DNA from: Pseudomonas lini
Lineage (GTDB): Bacteria > Pseudomonadota > Gammaproteobacteria > Pseudomonadales > Pseudomonadaceae
Direction: 5' to 3'
NCBI RefSeq assembly: GCF_964063345.1
Contig: NZ_OZ061318.1
Span: forward strand, 1,178,001-1,242,000
DNA: 64,000 nt
Below are positions 46,491 through 55,852 of this stretch, piece by piece. Made by a program: the position numbers and the translations under genes. The notes below the pieces were generated by a model. The model was not told the origin of the DNA. It was given only the letters and a program-made list of their open reading frames with translations, and made no database searches. Numbering within the stretch: the stretch's first letter is position 1; each line of letters starts with the position of its first letter.

Positions 46491-47651
46491 ATGACCAACC
46501 TCAACACCCAAGCCACCTTCGTCCCCGGACGTATGGAGCAGATGTCCACCCGCATCGCCTTTTTCATCGCAGGCTTCGGCATCGCGGCCTGGGCGCCGCT
46601 GGTGCCTTACGCCAAGGCGCGGGCCGGGCTGGATGAAGGAACCCTCGGGCTGTTGCTGCTGTGTCTGGGGGTGGGCTCGATTCTGGCGATGCCTATGGCC
46701 GGTATTCTGGCTACACGCTTCGGCTGCCGTCGGGTGTTGAGCGGCGGGACTTTGTTGATCTGTGCGGCACTGCCGCTGTTGGCGACGGTGTCTACGATTC
46801 CGGCGCTGATCGCCGCGTTGTTCATGTTTGGCGCGGGGCTGGGCACGGTGGATTCGACGGTGAACCTGCAAGCGGTGATCGTCGAACGGGCCAGCGGCAA
46901 GACCATGATGTCGGGGTTCCATGGGCTGTTCAGCCTTGGCGGAATCGTCGGCGCTGCGGGTGTCAGCGCCCTCCTTGGCCTCGGGATGTCGCCGCTGGGA
47001 GCGATGCTGGTGGTGATCGTGCTGCTGGTGGTGGCGTTGCTCAAAGCCGCGCCGCATCTGTTGCCCTATGGCAGCGAAAGCTCCGGCCCGGCGTTTGCCG
47101 TGCCGCATGGCATCGTGCTGTTTATCGGCGGGATGTGTTTCATCGTATTCCTGGCCGAAGGCGCGGCGCTCGACTGGAGCGCAGTGTTCCTGGCGCAGGA
47201 GCGCGGGATCGACACGGCGTATGCGGGGCTGGGTTATGCGGCGTTTGCGCTGACCATGACCGTCGGGCGTTTGACCGGCGATGCAATTGTCCGGCGCCTC
47301 GGTGCTACACGAGTGATTGTGTTTGGTGGCCTGACGGCCGCGGCAGGCCTGGCGCTGGCGACATTTGCACCGAGCTGGGAAGCGGCGCTGGTGGGGTATG
47401 CGCTGCTCGGCGCTGGCTGTTCGAACATTGTGCCGGTGCTCTATACCGCCGTGGGCAAACAGACCGTCATGCCGGAAAGCATTGCCGTGCCGGCCATTAC
47501 CACCCTGGGTTATGCAGGAATTCTCGCCGGGCCTGCAGTGATCGGTTTTATCGCCCATGGCAGCAGCTTGAGTTTTGCCTTTGGGTTGATGGCGGTGTTG
47601 CTGGTGGCGGTGGCGATTGGCGGGAAGGTGTTGAAGGTGTTGAAGGTTTAA
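46491..47651 (+). CDS. MFS transporter
   Basis: A 386-residue, 12-helix major facilitator. Features: IAFFIAGFGIAAWAPLVPYA in the first helix, the loop motif ATRFGCRRVLSGG and GFHGLFSLGGIVGAAG in the fifth helix, a pattern common in sugar/fucose-type and YbjJ-like permeases. The substrate is unknown. AAGGATCG precedes the ATG. It may work with the divergent DapF-like protein. Confidence 0.85.
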   Translation: MTNLNTQATFVPGRMEQMSTRIAFFIAGFGIAAWAPLVPYAKARAGLDEGTLGLLLLCLGVGSILAMPMAGILATRFGCRRVLSGGTLLICAALPLLATVSTIPALIAALFMFGAGLGTVDSTVNLQAVIVERASGKTMMSGFHGLFSLGGIVGAAGVSALLGLGMSPLGAMLVVIVLLVVALLKAAPHLLPYGSESSGPAFAVPHGIVLFIGGMCFIVFLAEGAALDWSAVFLAQERGIDTAYAGLGYAAFALTMTVGRLTGDAIVRRLGATRVIVFGGLTAAAGLALATFAPSWEAALVGYALLGAGCSNIVPVLYTAVGKQTVMPESIAVPAITTLGYAGILAGPAVIGFIAHGSSLSFAFGLMAVLLVAVAIGGKVLKVLKV

Positions 47652-47654
47652 AAG

Positions 47655-48197
47655 CTTCGCGGGCAAGCCTCGCTCCTACAATAGATCTACAGCGGACACA
47701 GATTTTGTGCACGCCAAAGATCCTGTGGGAGCGGGCTTGCCCGTGAAAGCGTTGTGTCAGGCGACGGCTTTATCGGCTGGATGTCAGTCTTCGCGGGCAA
47801 GCCCGCTCCCACAAGAATCTTCAGCGAACACAGTATTTGTGTACGGCGCAGATCCAATGTGGGAGCGGGCTTGCCCGTGAAAGCGTTGGGTCAGGCGACG
47901 GCTTTATCGGCTGGATGTCAGTCTTCGCGGGCAAGCCCGCTCCCACAAGGATCTTCAGCGAACACAGCATTTGTGTACGACGCAGATCCAATGTGGGAGC
48001 GGGCTTGCTCGCGAAAGCGTTGGGTCAGGCGACGGCTTTATCGGCTGGATGCCCGTGAAAGCGTTGTGTCAGGCGATGGCTTTATCGGCTGGATGTCCGT
48101 CTTCGCGGGCAAGCCTCGCTCCTACAATAAATTTTCAGCGAACACAGATTTTGTGTACGCCAAAGATCATGTGGGAGCGGGCTTGCCCGCGATGAAG
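47655..48197. repeat. tandem REP array with 134-base period
   Basis: Four copies of GTGGGAGCGGGCTTGC (47725, 47859, 47993, 48171) alternate with inverted arms GCGGGCAAGCCCGCTCCCAC. The first three are exactly 134 bases apart; the last interval is 178 bases because a 44-base stretch (CCCGTGAAAGCGTTGTGTCA and onward to GGCTGGATG) is duplicated. The unique parts between arms (for example CGGCTTTATCGGCTGGATGT) are also repeated, so whole REP pairs have been copied in tandem. Confidence 0.9.
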
Positions 48198-48210
48198 TTA
48201 ACTTGGTCGA

Positions 48211-50643
48211 TCAGAACCCGACGCTGGCCTGCACAAAGAATGTACGCGGTGCGCCGACGTACATCCCCGAGTTGTTGTCGCTGGAGCGGGTGAAGTACTG
48301 CTTGTCGAATATGTTCTTCACCCCCGCGCCGACTTTCAGGTTCGACAGTTGCGAGCCGAAGTCATACCCCCCACGCACGTTCCAGGTGACGTAACCCGGG
48401 ATGTCGCCGTATTGGCCGTCCGAGCTGCCTTCGGTGATGTAGTTGCCGCTGAAACTGCCATCGGCGTTCACCGCGGTGCCCGGCGAGCGTTGTTTGGACT
48501 GGGCAAAGGCATCGAGATTGTAGGTCCAGCGATTGATGTCATAACGCAGGCCGGCGGTCGCCACCTGACGTGAGTAGAACGGTAGGTCACGGCCCTTGAA
48601 GCCTGGAATCTCGCCTTCATAAACGGCGCGAGTGTAGGTGAAACCGGCGTTGGCGGTCAGGCCGTCGAGTCGTGGGTCCAGCGCCGCCATGTCGTAGTGC
48701 ACCGAGGCTTCAAGGCCCTGGTGCGTGGTCGCGCCGAGGTTGGTCCAGCCCACATCGTTGCTGATGTATTGCAGTTCTTTATCGAAGTCGATGTAGAACA
48801 ACGTCACTTCCCCGCCCCACACGTCATCGTTGTAGCGCGTGCCGATCTCGTAGGTCTTGGCCTTTTCCGGGTTCAGGCCATTGGCGGTGTTGTCACCCGA
48901 ACCACCCTGACCGAGCTGGAAATATTGCAGGCTGCCGAACGAGGTCTCGTAGTTGGCGAACAGCTTCCAGGCCTCGGACAGGTGATACATCACGCTCAGG
49001 GCCGGCAGCGGTTCGTTGCTGTCGATGCTGCGGCGTTTTTCCTGCACAGGTTTACCGGCGGTGTCGAGAACCGACCGGTCGTGCCATTCGGTGCTGATGC
49101 TTTCAAAACGGATGCCGGGGGTCACGGTCCAGTTGCCGACGTCGATCTTGTCATCGATGTAAACGGCGTGGGCTTCGGTGCCTCCGGTGCGATCCTGGAA
49201 CACATGGCCATCGGAAGTTTTGGTGACCACCGGTTGATTGTTCACCAGCGCCAGACGGCTCGCCTCTTCATGCATGCCTTCTTTCAGGTAGCGATAACCG
49301 ACGCTGGCTTCCTGCGTGGTCGGGCCCAGATCGAACACATGGGACACACGCGGTTCGATGCCGAAGGTGTAGTAAGTACGCGGATAGGAGCTGAGGGTTT
49401 TCTGGTCGCGCGCGGCGATGGTGCTGCCGCGAAAACTGTCGGAATAGTAGGTCAGCACTTCGGCCTGGGTGCGGTCGTCGATCTGTCGAATCCACTTGAA
49501 GGACACGTCCTTGCGGCGGCCGCTGAAGTTGTCATGGTCGCGGTCGGACTGGAACGGATCGGCGTCGTACTGCTTCTGCGTCAGGCCACCCGGCATGTCG
49601 GCGCTGGCGTCGTAGTAATGGAAATTGAGGCTGAAATCGTCCTGATCGGTGGGTGCCCAATGGGTCTTGAGAATCACGTCGTCGATGTCATTGCTGTTGT
49701 TGCTTTTGCGATAACCGTTGCCGTTCACGCCGGAATACAACAGCGCCACACCCATGCCGTTATCGGCGGTGCCACCGAGAAACGCGGTGTCGATGTGTTT
49801 CCAGCCACCGCGCTGGGTGGTTTCCAGGGTGGTACCGATTTCGCCGGTGGCTTTCTCCGGGATCGCCCGGGTGACAAAGTTGATCACGCCACCGACGTTC
49901 TGCGGCCCATAACGCACGGAACCGGCGCCACGCACCACGTCGATGCTGTCGAGGTTACCGGAGGAAATCGGTGCCATGGACAGTTGCGGTTGCCCATAAG
50001 GGGCGAAGGCGGCCGGCACGCCGTCGATCAGCACGGTGGAGCGTGGCGACAGGCGCGAGGTCAGGCCACGCACGCCGACGTTCAGGGAAATATCGCTGCC
50101 GCCGGTGCCGTTCGCGTCCTGCACTTGCACACCGGGTACGCGCTTGAGCACGTCGCCGACGTTCATCGCACCCTGCTCAACCATCGCTTCGCGGCGGATC
50201 ACGGTACGGGCGCCGGGGTGGTTCTGCACCACTGCGGCATTGGCGTCGCCAAGCCAGTCGCCGACGACCTTGATATCGGTCACGCCCAGTTCCAACGGGC
50301 CATTCGAGGCAGAAGTCGGCGTCGGCATCAGCGTCACCGAACCTTCATCGATCCGGTATTCCAAACCGCTGCCTTGCAGTAATTGGCGCAAAGCCTGTTC
50401 CGGCGAGAGATTACCGTCCACCGCCGGAGCCTGTTTGCCGGCCATCAGTTCAGGGCTGAAAAAAACCTGCAGCGAGGTTTGCTGACCCAGCTGACTCAAG
50501 GCCTGACCCAGTGGCTGCGCCTGAATATGAATGGCATCGGCAGCGAACGCTTGGGACAGCGCCGAGCTGACCGCCAGTGCAAACGCGAGGGGCAGCCAGG
50601 ATGATTTGTTATTTTTAGCGGTGGTTTTCTTCACGTCGAACAT
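48211..50643 (-). CDS. fecA: ferric citrate outer-membrane receptor (FecA-like TonB-dependent transducer)
   Basis: An 810-residue TonB-dependent receptor. After a signal peptide ending SQAFA there is an STN signalling domain (residues about 35-110, IHIQAQPLGQALSQLGQQTS) that speaks to FecR, a TonB box region (DIKVVGDW), a plug domain (VGDVLKRVPGVQVQDANG, LNVGVRGLTSRLSPRSTVLI) and a 22-strand barrel ending in VGF. The plug sequence closely follows E. coli FecA, so iron dicitrate is the likely ligand. The STN domain and the fecR and fecI genes upstream indicate cell-surface signalling. Confidence 0.9.
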   Translation of the reverse strand: MFDVKKTTAKNNKSSWLPLAFALAVSSALSQAFAADAIHIQAQPLGQALSQLGQQTSLQVFFSPELMAGKQAPAVDGNLSPEQALRQLLQGSGLEYRIDEGSVTLMPTPTSASNGPLELGVTDIKVVGDWLGDANAAVVQNHPGARTVIRREAMVEQGAMNVGDVLKRVPGVQVQDANGTGGSDISLNVGVRGLTSRLSPRSTVLIDGVPAAFAPYGQPQLSMAPISSGNLDSIDVVRGAGSVRYGPQNVGGVINFVTRAIPEKATGEIGTTLETTQRGGWKHIDTAFLGGTADNGMGVALLYSGVNGNGYRKSNNSNDIDDVILKTHWAPTDQDDFSLNFHYYDASADMPGGLTQKQYDADPFQSDRDHDNFSGRRKDVSFKWIRQIDDRTQAEVLTYYSDSFRGSTIAARDQKTLSSYPRTYYTFGIEPRVSHVFDLGPTTQEASVGYRYLKEGMHEEASRLALVNNQPVVTKTSDGHVFQDRTGGTEAHAVYIDDKIDVGNWTVTPGIRFESISTEWHDRSVLDTAGKPVQEKRRSIDSNEPLPALSVMYHLSEAWKLFANYETSFGSLQYFQLGQGGSGDNTANGLNPEKAKTYEIGTRYNDDVWGGEVTLFYIDFDKELQYISNDVGWTNLGATTHQGLEASVHYDMAALDPRLDGLTANAGFTYTRAVYEGEIPGFKGRDLPFYSRQVATAGLRYDINRWTYNLDAFAQSKQRSPGTAVNADGSFSGNYITEGSSDGQYGDIPGYVTWNVRGGYDFGSQLSNLKVGAGVKNIFDKQYFTRSSDNNSGMYVGAPRTFFVQASVGF

Positions 50644-50731
50644 TGTCCTGTGGATCGCAAGAGTGTGCGGCTGTTAATGCAAACCAGTTGCAGTTGGACA
50701 AGAAGACGAAGAACTCGAAAAAAACCTGAAT

Positions 50732-51706
50732 CTATCGGGCAATTATTTCCTGGCTGCCGTCATCCAGGGTGCGGATGGCCACCGGCAGAATGCTCGGCAA
50801 GGCCTTGAGCAGTGCGTCGGTGTTGTCGGATTTGAACACGCTGGTCAGGCGCAGATTGCCCACTTTGGCATTGCCGACCGTCAGCGGTTTTTCCCGATAG
50901 CGCGACACTTCTTCGGCCACTTCGCTGAGGCTGGCGTTGTTGAACACCAGTTTGCCGCTGCGCCACGCGGTCAGTTCCGCAGGGTTGACCGCATAGGCGG
51001 CGGCCACCTTCCCCAGGGCATCGACGCGAGTGCCGAGGCCGGCGGTGAGGCTGATGATATCAGCGCCGTCACCTTGAACCTTGACCGTGCCCTGCTCTAC
51101 GACGACCCGGGTTTCGGCGATGTCGCGACGCACGTCAAAACGGGTGCCGGTGACCGTGACCTTGCCGCTGCCTGCCTCGACCACGAACGGTCGGCTGCTG
51201 TCGTGCTCGACGCTGAACATCGCCTCGCCTTGCGTCAACTCGATGCCGCGACGATCTTTTTCATAGCGCACCTGCACCCGGCTGCGGCTGTTCATATCGA
51301 TCACCGAACCGTCCGGCAACGCCACATGACGACGTTCGCCAAGGGCCGTGGAATATTCAGCCGTGTAGGTCGCCGGATGATTCAAGCCACTGAACAGTCC
51401 CAGGCCGAGCGCCACCGCCAACACACTCGCGGCCACCGCGTAACGCACCAACGGATGACGTGTACGGTGTGCCGGCGGGGCTTCGCACAAGGCGTGCAAA
51501 CGCTTGGCCGGCAGCAGATCGGCCGCCGCCCACAGGCTCTGGAGCATTTGATATTCGTCGCGATGCTGAGGGTGTTCGTCCAGCCAGACCTCAAAGCCAC
51601 GCCGGTCTTCGGCGTTGACGGCAGGTTCCTGCAAACGCACAAACCACCGCGCCGCGTCGTCGCGAACCGTTGTTTGCCCGCACGCACAATCACGAGTATC
51701 CATCAT
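50732..51706 (-). CDS. fecR: FecR-type anti-sigma factor/sigma regulator
   Basis: A 324-residue single-span inner-membrane protein. The cytoplasmic N-terminus (AARWFVRLQEPAVNAEDRR and FEVWLDEHPQHRDEYQML) is the DUF4880 sigma-binding part. A helix (YAVAASVLAVALGLGLFSG) crosses the membrane, and the periplasmic FecR domain follows (LPDGSVIDMNSRSRVQVRY, LTQGEAMFSVEHDSSRPF), then a C-terminal segment that contacts the receptor STN domain. ATGATG at 51706/51703 offers two starts. It lies between fecI and fecA. Confidence 0.93.
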   Translation of the reverse strand: MMDTRDCACGQTTVRDDAARWFVRLQEPAVNAEDRRGFEVWLDEHPQHRDEYQMLQSLWAAADLLPAKRLHALCEAPPAHRTRHPLVRYAVAASVLAVALGLGLFSGLNHPATYTAEYSTALGERRHVALPDGSVIDMNSRSRVQVRYEKDRRGIELTQGEAMFSVEHDSSRPFVVEAGSGKVTVTGTRFDVRRDIAETRVVVEQGTVKVQGDGADIISLTAGLGTRVDALGKVAAAYAVNPAELTAWRSGKLVFNNASLSEVAEEVSRYREKPLTVGNAKVGNLRLTSVFKSDNTDALLKALPSILPVAIRTLDDGSQEIIAR

Positions 51707-51746
51707 GGAAAGTCCTGTTGGGCCGGGGATGAGAAGGCGCGGCGAA

Positions 51747-52247
51747 TCATGGCTGTAACCCGTCCAGGCGATCACGCAAATGCCGCAGGGTGCGGATCAT
51801 ATACTTTTCCACCATGTTCTTGGACAGCCCCAGGCGCTCAGCGATTTCAGCTTGGGTCAGGCCTTCGATCTTCTGCCAGACGAACACCTTGCGACAGTTG
51901 ACCGGCAGCTCGGTGAGCGCCCGTTCGATGGAATCCGCCAACTGGATCGCGTGCATGAAATGCTCCGGGTCGCCGGACGACGACACACTGTGATCGATCG
52001 CCTCGGACTCCATGGCGCCCCGCCGATCCTCACGCCGATAACCGTCCACCGCGATGTTGCGCGCGGTCTGGTGCAAATACGCCCGAGGTTGTTGCACCGC
52101 CGCCGAATCAGACTCAAGCACCCGCACGAAGGTGTCGTGGGCCAAGTCCTCGGCCTGCTGACGATTTCTCAGGCGACGGGTCCAGGTGCCGATCAACTCT
52201 TCGTAATGTTCGAAAAAGCCGGGTCTGCGGGGCAGCTTGGGGGTCAT
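51747..52247 (-). CDS. fecI: FecI-type ECF sigma factor
   Basis: A 166-residue extracytoplasmic-function sigma factor that directs transcription of fecA when iron citrate binds. Region 2 reads FEHYEELIGTWTRRLRNRQQ and AEDLAHDTFVRVLE; region 4 reads LPVNCRKVFVWQKIEGLTQA and EIAERLGLSKNMVEKYM. ATG at 52247 is the family start. Upstream, GAATAGTAATGCTTCGTATT (52274-52293) loosely resembles a Fur box, as expected for an iron-repressed sigma gene, but the match is weak. Confidence 0.92.
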   Translation of the reverse strand: MTPKLPRRPGFFEHYEELIGTWTRRLRNRQQAEDLAHDTFVRVLESDSAAVQQPRAYLHQTARNIAVDGYRREDRRGAMESEAIDHSVSSSGDPEHFMHAIQLADSIERALTELPVNCRKVFVWQKIEGLTQAEIAERLGLSKNMVEKYMIRTLRHLRDRLDGLQP

Positions 52248-52375
52248 TGCGGTGTGCTGTAGAGAGGAGACGTGAATAGTAATGCTTCGTATTAACCTGA
52301 AGCAATGGATTCCTCGGACCTCATGGATCCTCAGATCCCATATCCCGTTTGCAGTTGCCCGCCAATTTTTCCTTT

Positions 52376-52492
52376 TCAGCGGGCGCTGCCTTCTTGAACA
52401 ACTGCCTTGCTTACCGTCATCGTCAGCAGCAATGCGAGCGCAGCGCACAGCATCAAGGTTTCGCCCAATACCTGAGCCCACGCCGCGAGCAT
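52376..52492 (-). CDS. possible 38-residue membrane protein
   Basis: A short open frame beginning MLAAWAQVLGETLMLCAALA and ending SAR. A single hydrophobic helix (about residues 8-28) is followed by a short polar tail. An unusually strong GAGGGGGG lies 3-10 bases before the ATG. It stands between fecI and the emrA-like gene, on the fecI strand. No family was recognised; the ribosome binding site and the hydrophobic profile are the only evidence. Confidence 0.45.
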   Translation of the reverse strand: MLAAWAQVLGETLMLCAALALLLTMTVSKAVVQEGSAR

Positions 52493-52614
52493 CACCCCCC
52501 TCAGCTGGCTGAAATGAGCAACCGACGATCGGCAGGGGAAAACAATTGTCAGCGAATATTACCTGCGTCATATTATACATGTAATAAAGCGTCGTTCCTC
52601 ACAGGTATTTCTTT

Positions 52615-53736
52615 ATGACCAGCATGCCCAGCCTTGAACCCGACCTTGCTGTCGCGGCGAATACTCCCAGGCCTCCCCTGCTTAAAAGGCTGCTCTTGCT
52701 GACGGCGGCCATCGCGGCCCTGGTATTCATCGGGCTGTACGCGACCCATTGGTGGACCGCCGGGCGTTTCATCGAGGAAACCGACGATGCCTATATCGGT
52801 GGCGACGTCACGGTGATTGGGCCGAAAGTCGCGGGGTATATCGAAGAAGTGCTGGTCACCGACAACCAGAAGGTCAAGGCTGGCGATGTGCTGATTCGGC
52901 TCGACGCCCGTGATTATCGCGCCAACCTGGCCAAGGCCGAAGGTGCGGTGGCTGCCGAAGAAGCGTTACTCGCCAACCTCGACGCCACCGAACAACTGCA
53001 ACACGCAGTGATCGGCCAGGCCCGCGCCGGCATCGATGCTACAGGCGCCGAAACCGCGCGCTCGCGGGACGATAACGCCCGCTACAAACGCCTGGTGAAC
53101 AGCAATGCCGTCTCGGTGGAAAGCGCGCAACGGGCCGACGCCACCTTCAAGACTGCACAGGCGCAGAGTGCCCGGGCTCAGGCCGAATTGCTGGCCGCGC
53201 AACGTCAGTTGAACGTGATCGAAACCCAGAAACAGCAAGCGCGCGCCGCGTTGATCCAGGCGCGGGCCGAGCGTGATCTGGCGCAATTGAACGTCGGTTA
53301 CACCGAGTTGAAAGCCCCCGTCGACGGTGTGATCGGCAATCGTCGGGCAAGGGTCGGCGCTTACGCTCAGGCCGGTTCGCAACTGTTGTCGGTGGTGCCG
53401 GCCAGCGGGTTGTGGGTCGATGCCAATTTCAAAGAAGATCAGCTGTCGCGGATGACGCCAGGCCAGCGCGTGATCGTTCATGCCGACGTGCTCAAGGGGC
53501 GTGAATTCCACGGTCATCTGGACAGCCTCGCGCCGGCCAGTGGTTCGCAGTTCAGCGTCCTGCCAGCGGAAAACGCCACTGGCAATTTCACCAAAATCGT
53601 TCAGCGGGTACCGGTGCGAATCCTGCTCGATCCCGCTGACGGCGTGCTCGGTCATCTGCGCCCCGGTTTATCGGTGACTGCCGAAGTGGACACCCGCGCC
53701 GAGCCTGAAACCCCGACCGTGGCCCGCGCGCCATGA
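52615..53736 (+). CDS. EmrA-like membrane fusion protein
   Basis: A 373-residue HlyD-family adaptor. One N-terminal helix (LLLLTAAIAALVFIGLYATH) anchors it; the DDAYIGGDVTVIGPKVAGYI motif begins the lipoyl half, a long helical hairpin follows (about residues 105-220), then the second lipoyl half LKAPVDGVIGNRRARVGAYA and a beta-barrel domain. It bridges the pump and an outer-membrane channel. The stop overlaps the next ATG by 4 bases. Confidence 0.93.
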   Translation: MTSMPSLEPDLAVAANTPRPPLLKRLLLLTAAIAALVFIGLYATHWWTAGRFIEETDDAYIGGDVTVIGPKVAGYIEEVLVTDNQKVKAGDVLIRLDARDYRANLAKAEGAVAAEEALLANLDATEQLQHAVIGQARAGIDATGAETARSRDDNARYKRLVNSNAVSVESAQRADATFKTAQAQSARAQAELLAAQRQLNVIETQKQQARAALIQARAERDLAQLNVGYTELKAPVDGVIGNRRARVGAYAQAGSQLLSVVPASGLWVDANFKEDQLSRMTPGQRVIVHADVLKGREFHGHLDSLAPASGSQFSVLPAENATGNFTKIVQRVPVRILLDPADGVLGHLRPGLSVTAEVDTRAEPETPTVARAP

Positions 53737-55325
53737 GCCGCGCTCTCGCCGCCCCCGCGCAGCCGTTCAACGCCGCCAACATGGCGACGGCGACCAAAGT
53801 GTTCGCCTTCGCCACCATGTGCATCGGCATGTTCATTGCGCTGCTGGATATTCAGATCGTCTCGGCGTCGCTGCGTGACATCGGCGGCGGACTCTCGGCC
53901 GGCACCGACGAAACCGCGTGGATACAGACCAGCTACCTGATCGCCGAAATCATCGTGATTCCGCTGTCGGGCTGGTTGTCCCGGGTGTTCTCGACCCGTT
54001 GGCTGTTCTGCGCCTCGGCGGTGGGTTTCACTTTAGCCAGCCTGCTCTGCGGCGCGGCCTGGAACATCCAGAGCATGATCGCCTTCCGCGCCCTGCAAGG
54101 CTTTCTTGGCGGTTCAATGATCCCGCTGGTGTTTACCACCGCATTTTTTTTCTTCACCGGTAAACAACGGGTGATCGCCGCCGCGACCATCGGCGCAGTG
54201 GCCTCGCTGGCACCAACGCTGGGGCCGGTGATCGGGGGCTGGATCACCGACATTTCGTCCTGGCACTGGCTGTTCTACATTAACTTGGTGCCGGGGATTT
54301 TCGTTGCGGTGGCGGTGCCGATGCTGGTGAAAATCGACCAGCCGGAACTGTCGCTGCTCAAGGGCGCCGACTACCTGAGCATGCTGTTCATGGCGGTGTT
54401 TCTCGGTTGCCTGGAATACACCCTGGAAGAAGGCCCGCGCTGGAACTGGTTTAGCGACAGCACGATTCTGACCACCGCCTGGATCAGCGGCCTGGCTGGA
54501 CTGGCTTTCATTGGTCGCACCCTTCACGTGGCCAATCCAATCGTCGATCTGCGTGCCTTGAAAGACCGTAACTTCGCCCTCGGCTGTTTCTTTTCATTCG
54601 TCACGGGGATCGGCCTGTTCGCGACGATTTACCTGACGCCGCTGTTTCTCGGACGAGTGCGCGGCTACAGCGCGCTGGACATTGGCCTGGCGGTTTTTTC
54701 CACCGGAGTGTTCCAGATCCTGGCGATTCCGCTGTACGCCTTTCTGGCCAACCGCATCGACCTGCGCTGGATCATGATGACCGGCCTTGGATTGTTTGCC
54801 CTGTCGATGTGGGATTTCAGTCCGATCACCCACGACTGGGGGGCCAAAGAATTGATGCTGCCGCAAGCCTTGCGCGGGATCGCTCAACAACTGGCAGTGC
54901 CGCCCGCGGTAACCCTGACCCTCGGCGGACTGGCGCCCGCGCGGCTCAAACATGCTTCGGGATTGTTCAACCTGATGCGCAATCTCGGCGGCGCAATGGG
55001 CATCGCCGCGTGCGCGACCATCCTCAATGACCGCACCAACCTGCACTTCACCCGGTTGGCGGAGAACCTCAACAGCACCAACGAAGCACTCAATCAGTGG
55101 CTGTCCCAGGTCGGCAATAACTTCGCAGCCCTGGGCCAAAGCGGTGACATCGGCGTCACCGCCAGCCTGCGTCAGCTATGGCTGCTGACCTACCGCGAAG
55201 CGCAGACGCAAACCTACGGCGACGCGTTCCTGATGATCATGGTCTGCTTCATCCTCGCCACGGCGATGGTGCCCTTGATGCGCAAGGTGCAACCACCGGC
55301 TGCGCCGAGCGCTGATGCGCATTGA
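53733..55325 (+). CDS. EmrB-like DHA2 multidrug efflux MFS transporter
   Basis: A 530-residue, 14-helix proton-driven exporter. The first helix region reads VFAFATMCIGMFIALLDIQIVSASL, where the Asp of LLDIQIV is the DHA2 signature; AWIQTSYLIAEIIVIPLSGW and the antiporter-like motif GPVIGGWITDISSWHWLFYI follow. Translational overlap with the adaptor gene shows they form a pump, probably for hydrophobic drugs, siderophores or acids. The regulator is not in the window. Confidence 0.94.
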   Translation: MSRALAAPAQPFNAANMATATKVFAFATMCIGMFIALLDIQIVSASLRDIGGGLSAGTDETAWIQTSYLIAEIIVIPLSGWLSRVFSTRWLFCASAVGFTLASLLCGAAWNIQSMIAFRALQGFLGGSMIPLVFTTAFFFFTGKQRVIAAATIGAVASLAPTLGPVIGGWITDISSWHWLFYINLVPGIFVAVAVPMLVKIDQPELSLLKGADYLSMLFMAVFLGCLEYTLEEGPRWNWFSDSTILTTAWISGLAGLAFIGRTLHVANPIVDLRALKDRNFALGCFFSFVTGIGLFATIYLTPLFLGRVRGYSALDIGLAVFSTGVFQILAIPLYAFLANRIDLRWIMMTGLGLFALSMWDFSPITHDWGAKELMLPQALRGIAQQLAVPPAVTLTLGGLAPARLKHASGLFNLMRNLGGAMGIAACATILNDRTNLHFTRLAENLNSTNEALNQWLSQVGNNFAALGQSGDIGVTASLRQLWLLTYREAQTQTYGDAFLMIMVCFILATAMVPLMRKVQPPAAPSADAH

Positions 55326-55380
55326 GGCTTGCCGCCTTCGGGTCTCGAAGCGGCCCCAAAACATCCCGGCCTATCAAAAC

Positions 55381-55516
55381 CCTGTGGCGAGGGAGCTTGC
55401 TCCCGTTGGGCTGCGCAGCAGCCCCAGAACCAACACCACGAGTTTGTCAGGTACACCGCAGGGCTTGGTTTGGCGCCTGCTACGCAGTCGAGCGGGAGCA
55501 AGCTCCCTCGCCACAA
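55381..55516. repeat. class II REP pair
   Basis: CTGTGGCGAGGGAGCTTGCT and AGCAAGCTCCCTCGCCACA are the outer arms; inside, GTTGGGCTGCGCAGCAGCCC forms a second hairpin. Same family as 21422-21513. Confidence 0.85.
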
Positions 55517-55528
55517 CAGCGCCCGCCG

Positions 55529-55852
55529 CTACTCCGAAGGCCTTGCCCGCAACCGCCGCCCAATCACATCCAGCACATCGCACCCGTCCCTTAGAGGAAT
55601 GGCGCAGAGCAAAGCGAAGTCGCTGAGGATGATCGAGTCGCACTCGACCGAGCCGCGCATGGACATATTTTCGAGCACCTGGGTTACAGCGCGAATTCGA
55701 TAGCTGGCAGCGTCGGTCAAGATATCGAGCGGCGCGTGGGTATCGACGAACAGGGTGGGCATGTCGGTGCAGTTGCTGGTGAGCGCCATGAAGCGGTTTT
55801 TGGGGTGGGGAATTGGTTTTTCGTAGGGGGGATCGGGATGAAGACTTTTCAT
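55529..55852 (-). CDS. DUF6124-like small protein
   Basis: A 107-residue soluble protein. The N-terminus is proline-rich (MKSLHPDPPYEKPIPHPKN) and the rest a helical segment (APLDILTDAASYRIRAVTQV) that matches a short protein family frequent in Pseudomonas, annotated DUF6124 or DUF3077. AGAGG precedes the ATG. The function is unknown; such genes are often found beside toxin and secretion loci, as here. Confidence 0.7.
   Translation of the reverse strand: MKSLHPDPPYEKPIPHPKNRFMALTSNCTDMPTLFVDTHAPLDILTDAASYRIRAVTQVLENMSMRGSVECDSIILSDFALLCAIPLRDGCDVLDVIGRRLRARPSE

Noticed and set aside
46332..47666. 444-codon open frame opposite the MFS gene
   Set aside because: Histidine- and glutamine-rich translation typical of antisense to a membrane protein gene.
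47655..48197. CRISPR array
   Set aside because: Repeats are long, self-complementary in facing pairs and the spaces between them are themselves repeated; no cas genes are present. This is a REP array.
47754..48293. 179-codon gene in the REP array
   Set aside because: The frame is made of repeated REP translations and would change with each unit; no homology or start signal.
48697..50382. 561-codon open frame opposite fecA
   Set aside because: Antisense shadow of the receptor; no domain, start signal or signal peptide.
52274..52294. Fur box upstream of fecI
   Set aside because: The similarity to the 19-bp consensus is too low to claim, although iron control is expected for this family.
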